Assembly: GCA_003220155.1 (NCBI GenBank)
Contig: QHRO01000247.1
Location: 1-61,345, forward strand
Source: Verrucomicrobiota bacterium
Lineage (GTDB): Bacteria > Verrucomicrobiota > Verrucomicrobiia > Chthoniobacterales > UBA10450
Direction of reading: 5' to 3'
DNA: 61,345 bases
In this document: in pieces, positions 31,886 through 41,566 of the stretch
How positions within the stretch are numbered: position 1 is the first letter of the stretch
How the letters are laid out: each line of letters begins with the position of its first letter
Notes under the pieces: model-generated
Told to the model about the DNA's origin: nothing
What the model saw: the letters and a program-made list of their open reading frames with translations, nothing else
Databases searched by the model: none
Position numbers and translations under genes: made by a program

Positions 31886-34123
31886 ATGCGAACGCGGGCA
31901 GCAATCCTTTTTTTTGTTCTTTTTGTGGCTGCTCGTAGCGGCACCGCCATTGATATCGAGACGCCAAAAAACCAACCGATCGAGATCACTTCCACCGGCG
32001 AGACCCGCTACGAGAACGGTGTCGCCATCGCGCGAGATAATGTCGCGATTCATTGTGGCGATGCCGACATTTACGCTGACTCAGCGCGCTATGACTCGCA
32101 GCGGCATGAAGTTTCAGCTGAAGGTCATGTCCGAATTTATCGCGAAGACAAGCTCTATCTCGCTGAGCACGGAACCTACAATCTGGATACCAAGGAGATT
32201 CACGCTGACACCCTGCGGAGTTCTTCGGAGCCCTATTTCGTGAACGCGGAGAAACTTGTGAATTTTTCCGACGGACACTCGATCGTCGAGAACGGGGATT
32301 TCACCACTGACGATTCGAGCAATCCAGATTTTCATTTTCACGCTCACAAGGTTCGAATTTACGAAAACGATCGCGTCGTTTTCCAGAATGTGACTTTTTA
32401 TGTTGGGAAGGTTCCTATTTTTTGGTGGCCGTATCTTTATCAATCATTAAACGACGCCTTTAGCTTCAGCATTTCGCCCGCTTATCTCAGCTCCTGGGGA
32501 CCGTCATTGCTGAGTGCAGTGACATTTCCGATCACCGAGAAAATTAAGGGGACCGTCCGTTTGGATTACCGGGTGCGGCGCGGAGCGGCCATCGGCTTCG
32601 AGTCCGAGATGAATTACGGCAAAGACGATAGCAGCTATCTCCGGCTTAAAACCTATTTCATCGACGATCAAAACCCGGAGTTGAATCAAACTTCGGTGCC
32701 GCGCGGAGCCATTGGGAGTGCCCGTTACCGTGTAACCGTCGAAGACCGGACGAATTTCACGAGCGACATCTATGGCATCGTTGACATCACGAAGCTAAGC
32801 GATGCTTACGTCATGCAGGATTTCTACCAGTCTGAATTCCGCATCAATCCCGTGCCGGACAACGTCGTGGCGGTAACTAAAACCGATCCCATCTATACCC
32901 TGACAGCGATCGCACGCTTTCAAGCTAACGGCTTCTTTCAGCAAACCGAGCGCCTTCCCGAGGTAGTGCTGGACGTCGCCCGTACTCCGATTTTTGGAGG
33001 TCCAATCTTTTACCAGGGCGAAACCGGGATTGCGGACCTGCATCGCAACTTCGCAAGCGGCTCGGGCTTTGAAGACTACGAAAGTTGGCGGATCGATACC
33101 TTTCACCAATTACTTTACCCAAACACTTATTTTGGCTGGCTGAGCATCGTCCCGCGCGCCGGCTTTCGCGCAACCTACTACAACGAAACCCGAGATCTTG
33201 GCAAAACCTTGTTTGTGCCGAGCACTAATCCTCTTATCCCTGATTTTCTTGTGCCGGATAACACGCCACTTCAGCTCGACGGCGACAAAACACGAACTGT
33301 TTTCAATGCCGGGGTAGAAGCATCCTTTAAGATCTCGCGTGCGTGGGAGGAGGCCCAGAACAGCGCACTTGGGCTCGACGGTTTGCGACACGTCATCCAA
33401 CCATTCACCAATTTTTCATGGGTTTCAGATCCTGGCGTTAATCCGGCGGCGATTTTACAATTCGATCGCGTCGAACCAACCACGAAATTACGTCCAATCG
33501 ATTTTCCGGAGTTCACCACCATCGATTCGATTGATCGCTGGACGATCTGGCGCCTCGGGGTCCGCAACCGGCTGGAGACTCGGCGCGACGACAGCAACAT
33601 TACCTGGTTCGAACTCGAAACCTATTTCGATGTCAATTTCGAGAATCCTTATGATCGCACTCCGTATTCGAATCTTTTCAACAAGATTCGTTTTACTCCG
33701 CTACCGTGGGCCTCGCTTGCCATTGATTCCCAAGTGCCCGCTTTTGATACAGGATTTACCGAAGTCAATACCACCGTGGCGGTCCAGCCGATGGCGAATC
33801 TTCAGCTCAACGTGGGCCACCGTTACCTTAACGACAATCCATTTTTTCAAAACAGCAGTTTGTTTACTTTCGGCGGGTATTACCGGATTAACGACAACTG
33901 GGGGTTCGCGGTGCAGGAGCAATACGAGGCGACGAGCGGGTTGCTTGAGCAACAGCGTTATGCCGTCTATCGCGATCTCTCCAGTTGGGTCGCTTCCCTC
34001 GGCGCGGTCGTGCGCGACAATAAAGGGGTAAGAGAGTATGGTGTTCTCTTAACTTTTACCTTGAAAGCGTTTCCGAAATTCGGGTTCGACCTCAATTTCG
34101 ATCCCGGCGGCGCGGGACAATAA
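31886..34123 (+). CDS. lptD: LptD/OstA-like LPS-assembly outer-membrane protein
   Basis: About 745 residues from the ATG at 31886, which begins a signal peptide (AAILFFVLFVAARSGTAI). The longer frame to 31787 overlaps the previous gene and has no signal. Residues about 20-140 are the OstA/LptA-like beta-jellyroll (DADIYADSARYDSQRHEVSA, GHVRIYREDKLYLAEHGTYN), then VTFYVGKVPIFWWPYLYQS marks the start of the LptD barrel, which ends in alternating beta-strand patterns. It inserts LPS into the outer leaflet. It works with the LptF/G-type permease at 6.9 kb. Confidence 0.9.
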   Translation: MRTRAAILFFVLFVAARSGTAIDIETPKNQPIEITSTGETRYENGVAIARDNVAIHCGDADIYADSARYDSQRHEVSAEGHVRIYREDKLYLAEHGTYNLDTKEIHADTLRSSSEPYFVNAEKLVNFSDGHSIVENGDFTTDDSSNPDFHFHAHKVRIYENDRVVFQNVTFYVGKVPIFWWPYLYQSLNDAFSFSISPAYLSSWGPSLLSAVTFPITEKIKGTVRLDYRVRRGAAIGFESEMNYGKDDSSYLRLKTYFIDDQNPELNQTSVPRGAIGSARYRVTVEDRTNFTSDIYGIVDITKLSDAYVMQDFYQSEFRINPVPDNVVAVTKTDPIYTLTAIARFQANGFFQQTERLPEVVLDVARTPIFGGPIFYQGETGIADLHRNFASGSGFEDYESWRIDTFHQLLYPNTYFGWLSIVPRAGFRATYYNETRDLGKTLFVPSTNPLIPDFLVPDNTPLQLDGDKTRTVFNAGVEASFKISRAWEEAQNSALGLDGLRHVIQPFTNFSWVSDPGVNPAAILQFDRVEPTTKLRPIDFPEFTTIDSIDRWTIWRLGVRNRLETRRDDSNITWFELETYFDVNFENPYDRTPYSNLFNKIRFTPLPWASLAIDSQVPAFDTGFTEVNTTVAVQPMANLQLNVGHRYLNDNPFFQNSSLFTFGGYYRINDNWGFAVQEQYEATSGLLEQQRYAVYRDLSSWVASLGAVVRDNKGVREYGVLLTFTLKAFPKFGFDLNFDPGGAGQ

Positions 34124-34183
34124 TTGATCGCGCAAAGGTCGAATTCGGGTAGCATTCCCGCCACTTCGCTAGGATAACCTCAC

Positions 34184-35497
34184 ATGGATCTCTCGATTAT
34201 CGGATCGGGATACGTCGGTCTCGTCACCGGCGCCTGCTTTGCTGATGTTGGCCACAACGTGACGTGCGTCGACAACGATGCGCACAAAATTGAAGTATTA
34301 CGCGCCGGCCGGGTCCCGATCTACGAACCCGGTTTGGAAGAACTGATTCATCGCAATGTCGCCGCCCACCGGCTGCGCTTCAGCGGTAGCATCAAGGAAG
34401 GCGTCGATAACTCACAGATCGTTTTTATCGCGGTACCGACGCCGCCTCAGAGCGACGGCAGCGTCGATCTGAGTTTCATCGAAAAAGTAGCGCGCGAGAT
34501 CGCCGGCGTCCTCACGGATTACCGGGTGATCGTCGATAAGAGCACGGTTCCAGTAAAAACTGGCGAAAAAGTGGCCGAATCGATTAAGCGCTACAATCGT
34601 CACGGCGCGAAGTTTGACGTTGTCAGTAACCCGGAATTCTTACGCGAAGGCTGTGCGGTCCACGATTTGATGCATCCTGATCGGATCGTCATCGGCGCGC
34701 AGAGCGAACATGCGGCCGATTTGATGAAAAAGGTCTATGAGCCTTTCATGGCGCCGATTCTTGTTACCGACATAAATAGCGCGGAGTTAATCAAGCACGC
34801 CGCCAATTCATTTCTGGCACTGAAAATTTCTTATATCAATGCGGTCTCCGCCATTTGCGAGGCCAGCGGCGCTGACATCGAAAAAGTGGCCGACGGAATC
34901 GGGATGGATCAGCGGATTGGCCGGAATTTTCTTAACGCCGGGATAGGCTATGGTGGGTCGTGTTTCCCGAAGGACATTGCCGCATTTATCACGATAAGCG
35001 AAAAACTCGGTGTTCCTTTCTCGCTCTTAAAAGAAGTCCAGCACATTAATGCGGCGCAGAAAGAGCGGTTTCTAAAATCGATTCGCGACACCCTTTGGGT
35101 CCTGCGCGAAAAAAAAATCACGGTTTGGGGACTGACTTTCAAACCGGATACGGATGATATTCGTTCCTCCGTCGCGATTGATTTGGTCGGGGACATGTTA
35201 CGCGAGGGCGCCCAGGTTTCGGTCTATGATCCCAAAGGCATGGAGCGGGCCCGCGAAATTTCGGAAATCAAGAGCGCGCGCTTTTGTGAAAACGCGCTTG
35301 ATGCGGTTGATGGTGCAGAAGCGCTCGTGATCGCGACCGAATGGGAGGAGTTTGCCAATGTCGATCTTGCAGTGGTGAAAGAAAAAATGACTACGCCGAT
35401 TGTTTTCGACGGCCGCAATTTGTTTGATCCATCGACGATGGCAAAAGTCGGATTCCGCTATCATTCGATCGGGCGTACCCCGGTCACGCCTGACTGA
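34184..35497 (+). CDS. ugd: UDP-glucose 6-dehydrogenase
   Basis: 437 residues. The NAD-binding IIGSGYVGLVTGACFADVGH starts the protein, VSNPEFLREGCAVHD and LIKHAANSFLALKISYIN follow, the catalytic Cys260 is in GYGGSCFPKD, and the C-terminal UDP-binding domain has WGLTFKPDTDDIRSS. It oxidises UDP-glucose to UDP-glucuronate for surface polysaccharide. It starts 60 bases after lptD on the same strand, which fits an envelope role. Confidence 0.96.
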   Translation: MDLSIIGSGYVGLVTGACFADVGHNVTCVDNDAHKIEVLRAGRVPIYEPGLEELIHRNVAAHRLRFSGSIKEGVDNSQIVFIAVPTPPQSDGSVDLSFIEKVAREIAGVLTDYRVIVDKSTVPVKTGEKVAESIKRYNRHGAKFDVVSNPEFLREGCAVHDLMHPDRIVIGAQSEHAADLMKKVYEPFMAPILVTDINSAELIKHAANSFLALKISYINAVSAICEASGADIEKVADGIGMDQRIGRNFLNAGIGYGGSCFPKDIAAFITISEKLGVPFSLLKEVQHINAAQKERFLKSIRDTLWVLREKKITVWGLTFKPDTDDIRSSVAIDLVGDMLREGAQVSVYDPKGMERAREISEIKSARFCENALDAVDGAEALVIATEWEEFANVDLAVVKEKMTTPIVFDGRNLFDPSTMAKVGFRYHSIGRTPVTPD

Positions 35498-35575
35498 TTC
35501 GTGCCGTTAAGGGGGTGCCCGCAATCCCATTTCCGTGAGTTGCATGCGGCGCGGGCAATGGAATCATAGCGATCT

Positions 35576-36694
35576 ATGCGCGATCCCCGCTTCGATAGAC
35601 TCGCCGAGACCCTGACCGGTTATTCAACGGAGTTAAAACGCAACGAAAAGGTGCTGATCGAGGCCTTTGATGCTCCGGACGAAATCACGATCGCGTTGAT
35701 CCGGGCGGCGCGGAAGCGAGGGGCAATCCCTTTCGTGCAATTGCAGAGGGCGCCGGTTAGCCGCGAGCTCGCCCTTCATGCCACCGAATCGCAGTTGCGT
35801 CTCCTGGCACGCCACGAACTGGCCCGAATGAAACAAATCGACGCTTACATTGCCGTGCGAGGCAGCCACAATATTACCGAGCAGGCCGACGTGCCGACCA
35901 ACCAGATGAAACTGATCGCAAAAAAAATGCGGCCAGTCCAGGATCGGCGCGTTCAGAAAACGAAGTGGGTAGTGTTGCGATGGCCGACCCCAGCCATGGC
36001 CCAGCTCGCCAGCATGAGCACCGAAGCCTTCGAAGATTTTTTCTTCGAAGTTTGCACGCTCGATTACCGCAAGCTTCAGCCGGGAATGAACGCGCTTAAA
36101 AAATTGATGGAGAGAACCGACCGAGTAGAAATCGCAGGCCCGGGAACGGATTTGCGATTTAGCATTAAAAAAATTCCAGCCGTCATCTGCGGTGGCGACC
36201 GGAACATTCCGGACGGCGAAGTTTTTACGGCTCCGGTGCGCGACTCGGTCAATGGCTTTGTCACCTTTAATGCGCCGACAATTTATCAGGGCACAAGTTT
36301 TGACCATATCCGGCTGGAATTCGAGAACGGAAAGATTGTTAAGGCGACGAGCAACCAAACCAAGAAATTGAACGATGTTCTCGATGCCGACGTCGGCGCC
36401 CGTTACATTGGCGAATTCTCGCTCGGCTTTAATCCGCATATCTTACATCCAATGCGCGATATTTTGTTCGACGAAAAGATTGCAGGGTCGTTTCATTTTA
36501 CTCCCGGCCAGGCTTACGAGACGGCCGACAATGGGAACCGCAGCCAAGTGCATTGGGACATGGTCAACATTCAGCGCCGGGAATATGGCGGCGGCGAGAT
36601 CTATTTTGATGGCAAACTCATTCGCAAGAATGGCGAATTCGTTATTCCACTCTTGCAATCGTTAAACCGGGCAAGGTTGCTCAAGCGAAAATAA
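35576..36694 (+). CDS. M29-family aminopeptidase (AmpS/T-like)
   Basis: 372 residues of the thermophilic-aminopeptidase-type M29 family. An N-terminal domain carries [20 protein letters not shown]. Metal-site motifs are visible in the second half: [17 protein letters not shown] (Glu), [15 protein letters not shown] (Glu, His), and SQVHWDMV (His, Asp). It removes N-terminal residues from peptides in the cytosol. It stands 78 bases from ugd and is followed by a bidirectional terminator. Confidence 0.9.
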   Translation: MRDPRFDRLAETLTGYSTELKRNEKVLIEAFDAPDEITIALIRAARKRGAIPFVQLQRAPVSRELALHATESQLRLLARHELARMKQIDAYIAVRGSHNITEQADVPTNQMKLIAKKMRPVQDRRVQKTKWVVLRWPTPAMAQLASMSTEAFEDFFFEVCTLDYRKLQPGMNALKKLMERTDRVEIAGPGTDLRFSIKKIPAVICGGDRNIPDGEVFTAPVRDSVNGFVTFNAPTIYQGTSFDHIRLEFENGKIVKATSNQTKKLNDVLDADVGARYIGEFSLGFNPHILHPMRDILFDEKIAGSFHFTPGQAYETADNGNRSQVHWDMVNIQRREYGGGEIYFDGKLIRKNGEFVIPLLQSLNRARLLKRK

Positions 36695-36696
36695 GA

Positions 36697-36724
36697 AACC
36701 GCGCGGAATTGCGCCCGCGCGGTT
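36697..36724. terminator. Bidirectional terminator between convergent genes
   Basis: A perfect 9-base stem AACCGCGCG / CGCGCGGTT with a 10-base loop lies 3 bases after the M29 aminopeptidase stop. On the minus strand the stem is followed by TCTTATTTTCG, on the plus strand by a weaker ATTCTTCTTT. Confidence 0.7.
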
Positions 36725-36748
36725 CTCGGGATTCTTCTTTCGGAAACG

Positions 36749-39700
36749 TTAGGCGCGTTTCGCCACCGGATTCAGTTGCATCATCGCGATCTCGCCATTG
36801 CTCGCCATCTGCACGTTCGTTATTTCGAACATCGGTGCATTTTCAACGGATGAAGCGCCCGCACCCGGCAATTGCACAGCAACGGTCTTCGAGGTCGAAT
36901 TGAGAATGATGCCGGCGATTTCGAAGGTGGGAGAAAATTCCACGCTCGTGATCTGGAAGGCAGCGGTGAGGTGCACCGAGGCCTGCGTTTGATGCGAAGG
37001 CGTCAGTTGCAACGGAGCCGACTCAAACCCCGATACCAGTTGCAGGCTGGAAATATTAAATGACGGCGTCGCAAGCGTGGCGGGCCTTTGTTGCTGCGAT
37101 GGATTCAAGCGCAGCTGGCCAAGGCTACCGGACGCAGCTTGAATCTTGGCAATCTCGAAGTTGGCCTGCAAATTCATCGGCGCTTGCTGCTGCGGCGATG
37201 AAGCCAGGCGCATCGTGACTACTTTCGAAATTGGCCGTAATTGCAGCGCGCCCACCTTGAAAGCGGGCGTTAGTTGCATCGAAGCAATTTCGCAAGAGAG
37301 GGTGATTTCAACAGCCGTGTGCATGCCACCAGCTCGAATAACGGGATCTGTTGGGGTCTGGAGTGTCTCAGGCATGGTTTCGATTGTTGTGGGTTGTGAA
37401 GCAAAATGTTCTTCGTCACTGGCAGTTGGGATTTCAGTGGCCTCTGGCAAAGCGCCGATACCGGCAATGGCACGGCCAACTCCAGCAATCTCAGCAACAG
37501 TTGCAATTTCCGGTTCTTCAGAGGCTGCGATCTCAGCCGGTTGCTCTGCGGTCACCACAATTTGATAAGGAACAGGCTGGCCCTGCTCGATCGGCTCTGG
37601 CTCAGGCGACCATTCCTGAGTTGAAATTTGTTCCTCGATTTCGGAAGGCGCGACCGCCGCGGCCACCGTCGGCTCGCAGATCTTCGTTTCCAAAACGCTC
37701 GCCTGCGTTTCCACGGGTTCGGAGACCTCCCATTCGCGCACTGGTTCCCTTGGGGAGGTTTCTTCAGCGACTGCGGCCACTGGCTCCGGCTCTGCTTGCT
37801 CAATCGCAGGCTCAATGGAGGGCTCAATCAACGACTCAACGGCTGGCGCATACGTGGGCGAAGGAAATGCTGGCGCCTCGGGCGCGATTTCGGTCTCGCC
37901 GTTTCCTGGCACCTGCCCAATTACCGGTCCGACGGATGATTCTTCGAAATCAACATAGGCCGGCTCGCTGGTGCGACCATTAACGGTTGCCGTTTCCGGT
38001 TCGGACGGCGGAGCGGGTATCGTCTCAGCCGCCCGTTTCGCCACAGGAATCACGGCACACCAGGGCGAAGGCTCGGAAGCTTTTAGCTGAACCGAAATCT
38101 GACGCGGTCCACCCACGAAACGTTTTGCTGTTTGCAACTCCGGCGTTTCTTCAGCCGCCTCATCGTCGTGCAGTGACGGCCCTGTGACGGTTGCCGGTCG
38201 ATGACCAATCTGCGTTGTTCCCATCCACCGCTGAATCTCCATTACGCCCAGCCAGATCAACAAACCGAGGAGGCCAAGTCCAAGGACCCAAAAGAGCAGA
38301 GACTGACTTTCCACGAAGGAACTAATCCGTTCGCCGAACGTCGGCACAGGCGTGAACTGCCCAACTTTTGCCGGGGCGAGAACAGGGGCCGGCGTCGCAC
38401 TCATTGCTGTGGTTACGACAGGCGGCGCCGATGCAGCCGGCTCAATCACGGGCTGCTGAGCAGGAGTTCCGGCAGCGAGCTCAGGCGCGGCCGTAGTCGC
38501 AGCAATTGCCGCCGCCAGTGTAGGCGTTGGGGTCGAAGCTTCAGGTGTTGAAGCGACGACAGGGGCGGTAACTACAGACACGTTCGGCGTTGCGGCAATT
38601 GTGGGAACAGGAACCGGGGCAGCGGTAGCCAAAGCAAGTGCCGGAGATGGTGTCGCGCTAGCTGATAGCGACTCGACCGATATACCGGTCGCCGCTGGGG
38701 CAGCTCGAATATCTTCGGGGCGCGCCGAAGTTCCCGCTGCTTTCGCATTCGAGACGACGACTTCTGCCGGAGCTTCTGCCGGAGTTGGATTCACAACCGC
38801 TTCGCTGGCTTTCGGTCCTACCAGCGAAGGTGCCGGGGTCTGCGCCAGCGCCAATTGCGTTCCCTCTTCCGCTTTCACTTCCACGGCAGGGATCGGGCTG
38901 GGCTCGATCGCCGGGACCGAGGATTCGGTTTGAGTGGTAGCGACCGCCGCCGCACTAACCGAAGCGGTAGGCGTCGGCGAAGAAACGGTCATGGCACCCT
39001 TCAACCAACCAAGATCGTAAAATCCGGCCGCATACATTGCGTTCGAGGCTGACGGATAAATTTTTCGTGCCGATGCGATCCAGTCGTTCGCTTTGTCGGC
39101 GTTATCGTGTTTGAACTGCCAAGCCGCCTCCGCGTAATAGAGCGCCGGGGTATCGCCGCTAAACTGGAACTGCTCCATCAGTTTCTGCGCTCGGCTATCC
39201 TTCTCTTCCAGCAGGTAAGTGAGGAATACCCTGAAGTTGATCAGCTGCGCTGCCTGGTTCTTGTCTCCGCCCGGCGTCTGCTTCAACAACGCCTGAAATC
39301 GATCGCGTGCCTTGGTGTAATCCTTATTTCGGAACGGAACATCGGCCAGATTGAACTGGGCTTCGCGAAACTTCGGATCGACCTTCAGGGCCTCTTTAAA
39401 GAATCCTTCGGCCTCATCGTACTTTTGCTGTTCCAGCAATATCGCGCCGCGCAAATTGAGGACTTGCGGCTGGTTTGGTTCGGCCGTATCCGCCTGCTCT
39501 GCTAACTTCGCAGCGGAATCGAAATCGCGCTGCTCGTAGGCTTGTAGCGCCTGTTCGAATTGCGTTTTCGCCACCGCCTTCGTCTTGCTCGCTCGCTCCT
39601 CCGCCGAGAGCAATTGCACTGCCGGCCGCTGCTGCCCCGGCTGCTTTTGCAGCCAGCCGATTTCATAAAGCGACTCAGCAAAGAGCTTGTTTAATTGGGG

Positions 39701-40303
39701 TGAGAAATTCTTTTCTGCTGTCGCCATCCACTTCTTGGCATCGGGAATATTCTGGCCTTGGAGCGAAATGGCCGCGTTCGCGTAATGCACCGCCGGCGTA
39801 TCGGGCGATAATTCAAATTTCGCCAGAATCGAATCGACCATCGTATCGTTCCCTTCCAGCAAATAGGTGAGCAAAATCTTATACTGAATCAGCTGCGTTG
39901 CTTCTCCCTGCAGCTCGGCGGCATTGTTCGTGAGCAATTCCTGGAAACGCTTCCGCGCTTCCGCCCAGTCTTTTTTCAAAAAAGGAATCTCAGCCAGATT
40001 GAAACGGGCATTCCAAAATTTCGGATCAAGCCCTCTGGCTTCGGATAAGGCGGCTGCCGCCTTGTCGTAGAGGCCCTGGCGCATGTAGACGACGCCGCGC
40101 AAATTTTGCGACGCCGCCAGATCCGGTTTACGCGCGTCAATCGCATCCAGTTCCTTCAGCGCCTGCACATAATTGGCAGCGTCAAACGCGCGATACGCTC
40201 TGTCGTACATCGCTTCGAGCTCCGAATTCGATGGCGCGACGTCGTTCGCGGCGATGGTCCCAAAAACCAGCAATGAAATCGCAGCAAATTTTTGAATGGT
40301 CAT
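36749..40303 (-). CDS. Giant TPR and Pro/Ala-rich single-pass protein with repetitive C-terminus
   Basis: About 1184 residues from the ATG at 40303 (MTIQKFAAISLLVFGTIAAN, a signal peptide). The longer frame to 40465 has no sensible leader. There are two TPR blocks of nearly the same sequence (NLRGVVYMRQGLYDKAAAAL and NLRGAILLEQQKYDEAEGFF), then a long Ala/Pro/Thr/Val stretch, one membrane helix (LLFWVLGLGLLGLLIWLGV), a Glu/Pro-rich cytosolic part, and a C-terminal array of short beta-like units (AFKVGALQLRP, NFEIAKIQ, FNISSLQLVSGFESAPLQLT). The order periplasmic TPR, membrane, cytosolic tail suggests an envelope scaffold. I do not recognise the family. Confidence 0.75.
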   Translation of the reverse strand: MTIQKFAAISLLVFGTIAANDVAPSNSELEAMYDRAYRAFDAANYVQALKELDAIDARKPDLAASQNLRGVVYMRQGLYDKAAAALSEARGLDPKFWNARFNLAEIPFLKKDWAEARKRFQELLTNNAAELQGEATQLIQYKILLTYLLEGNDTMVDSILAKFELSPDTPAVHYANAAISLQGQNIPDAKKWMATAEKNFSPQLNKLFAESLYEIGWLQKQPGQQRPAVQLLSAEERASKTKAVAKTQFEQALQAYEQRDFDSAAKLAEQADTAEPNQPQVLNLRGAILLEQQKYDEAEGFFKEALKVDPKFREAQFNLADVPFRNKDYTKARDRFQALLKQTPGGDKNQAAQLINFRVFLTYLLEEKDSRAQKLMEQFQFSGDTPALYYAEAAWQFKHDNADKANDWIASARKIYPSASNAMYAAGFYDLGWLKGAMTVSSPTPTASVSAAAVATTQTESSVPAIEPSPIPAVEVKAEEGTQLALAQTPAPSLVGPKASEAVVNPTPAEAPAEVVVSNAKAAGTSARPEDIRAAPAATGISVESLSASATPSPALALATAAPVPVPTIAATPNVSVVTAPVVASTPEASTPTPTLAAAIAATTAAPELAAGTPAQQPVIEPAASAPPVVTTAMSATPAPVLAPAKVGQFTPVPTFGERISSFVESQSLLFWVLGLGLLGLLIWLGVMEIQRWMGTTQIGHRPATVTGPSLHDDEAAEETPELQTAKRFVGGPRQISVQLKASEPSPWCAVIPVAKRAAETIPAPPSEPETATVNGRTSEPAYVDFEESSVGPVIGQVPGNGETEIAPEAPAFPSPTYAPAVESLIEPSIEPAIEQAEPEPVAAVAEETSPREPVREWEVSEPVETQASVLETKICEPTVAAAVAPSEIEEQISTQEWSPEPEPIEQGQPVPYQIVVTAEQPAEIAASEEPEIATVAEIAGVGRAIAGIGALPEATEIPTASDEEHFASQPTTIETMPETLQTPTDPVIRAGGMHTAVEITLSCEIASMQLTPAFKVGALQLRPISKVVTMRLASSPQQQAPMNLQANFEIAKIQAASGSLGQLRLNPSQQQRPATLATPSFNISSLQLVSGFESAPLQLTPSHQTQASVHLTAAFQITSVEFSPTFEIAGIILNSTSKTVAVQLPGAGASSVENAPMFEITNVQMASNGEIAMMQLNPVAKRA

Positions 40304-40587
40304 GCTGGGAGGGATAGAACTCTCGGAGGGGGAACCTGACAAGTTATTTCTACGGCTCAATGCACGAATTTTTTCGGGGCGAGAGCTCGCGGTGGTAACC
40401 GTTGTTGTAATGAAGAAGGCCGCTCGAACCCCCTTGAGATTTCCAAGAGCGCCACAATTGTCCACCGTACTTCAAGAATTATGAGTTCGGCGATACTTCG
40501 AAATCCGTTCAGCCGATACATTGTGGTTATTTTGGGGGACGCGCCGTTCGTGGCAGCGAGATTAGTCGGAGGTTGCGTCTCAACAAG

Positions 40588-40731
40588 GGCATTTTGGACT
40601 GCGCCGGCAGAGCGAAGCGACGACGGCCCTTTTCCACAGCGATGTGATTCTCGGGCACATTGAGCGCCAATTGACCCGCGAAGCTGAACAAAGCGGTGTG
40701 GCGCTACGCTTCCCACCGCATTCCAAAAACG
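40588..40731. repeat. Imperfect palindromic element upstream of the giant TPR gene
   Basis: The ends ATTTTGGACTGCG and CGCATTCCAAAA are complementary at 10 of 12 bases, with inner AGAGCGAAGCG and GCTACGCTTCCC. It resembles the TTTTTGGAGTGC element at 12498. It occupies much of the 433-base gap 40304-40736, which otherwise shows no convincing gene; promoters for the giant TPR gene must lie in the right-hand part near 40310-40480. Confidence 0.5.
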
Positions 40732-40736
40732 CCGCC

Positions 40737-41519
40737 TTACATCCCACAGATTTCCCCTAAAGCAGACAAACCTGAATTCATGCAGCCCACCAACCGCAAA
40801 CCTTCCAAGGTGAGATTCTCGTGCACCGTCTCCACCTCCGGTAGCTTGCGCGCGATCAATTTCGCATAGCCGCCTGTTGCCACTACTCGCACCTTCCCCT
40901 TCCACGATTTCTCCGCCGTGATCCGTTGCAAAATCTCGCGGACAAGCCCGCGATAACCAAGGATCGCACCGGCCAGCATTGCCTGATTAGTCGACTTGCC
41001 GATCGCACTTCGTGGTTCCCGCAGTGAAATCCGCGGCAACAATGCGGTCCGATCATAGAGAAAATTCGTCATCGCTTCCAGTCCCGGCGCAATAACGCCA
41101 CCGATGTAGGCGTTGTCCGGCGCCACGATGTCGAATGTTACCGCGGTGCCGAAATCGATCACGATCGCGGGCGTTCCATAAAGCTTCGCCACCGCCACCG
41201 CATTGGCCAAACGATCGGCGCCGATCGTTTTCGGATTCGGGTAATCGATGCGGACATTCAATCGACTCTGCGACGTCAGCCAAATCACCTTGCGATTGCC
41301 AGCGGCACGTTTGATCTCGCGGTTCTTTTTCGGCACGACCGATGATGCAACCACGGTGGCGGCATCGTGCGCGTGCAAAATTCTTGCGATCCGCTCCGCA
41401 GTTAAGATGGGCGTGGCAATCGTTGAGGGGCGTCCAATTCGAGACCGCGAAGCAAAAGCCAGTTTGGTGAATGAATTGCTGATATCGATAAGCAAAAAAT
41501 CGGTGGCCGGCTTTTTCAT
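40737..41519 (-). CDS. coaX: Type III pantothenate kinase
   Basis: About 260 residues from the ATG at 41519 (KKPATDFLLIDISNSFTKLA). The ASKHA phosphate-1 motif is LLIDISNSFTK, GADRLANAVAVAKL is the pantothenate-site helix, VIDFGTAVTFDIV the phosphate-2 loop, YIGGVIAPGLEAM follows, and VVATGGYAKLI is the adenosine motif. It phosphorylates pantothenate, the first CoA step. The frame extends upstream to 41609, but that part overlaps the divergent hemB and lacks similarity. Confidence 0.93.
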   Translation of the reverse strand: MKKPATDFLLIDISNSFTKLAFASRSRIGRPSTIATPILTAERIARILHAHDAATVVASSVVPKKNREIKRAAGNRKVIWLTSQSRLNVRIDYPNPKTIGADRLANAVAVAKLYGTPAIVIDFGTAVTFDIVAPDNAYIGGVIAPGLEAMTNFLYDRTALLPRISLREPRSAIGKSTNQAMLAGAILGYRGLVREILQRITAEKSWKGKVRVVATGGYAKLIARKLPEVETVHENLTLEGLRLVGCMNSGLSALGEICGM

Positions 41520-41566
41520 CTTGTCCCCCGCTTGCGAGCGCGAAATGCCGCGCGTAGCCTCGCGCT

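Noticed and set aside
40481-40663. Short open frame upstream of the giant TPR gene
   Set aside because: Covers part of an imperfect palindromic element and lacks any recognisable feature.
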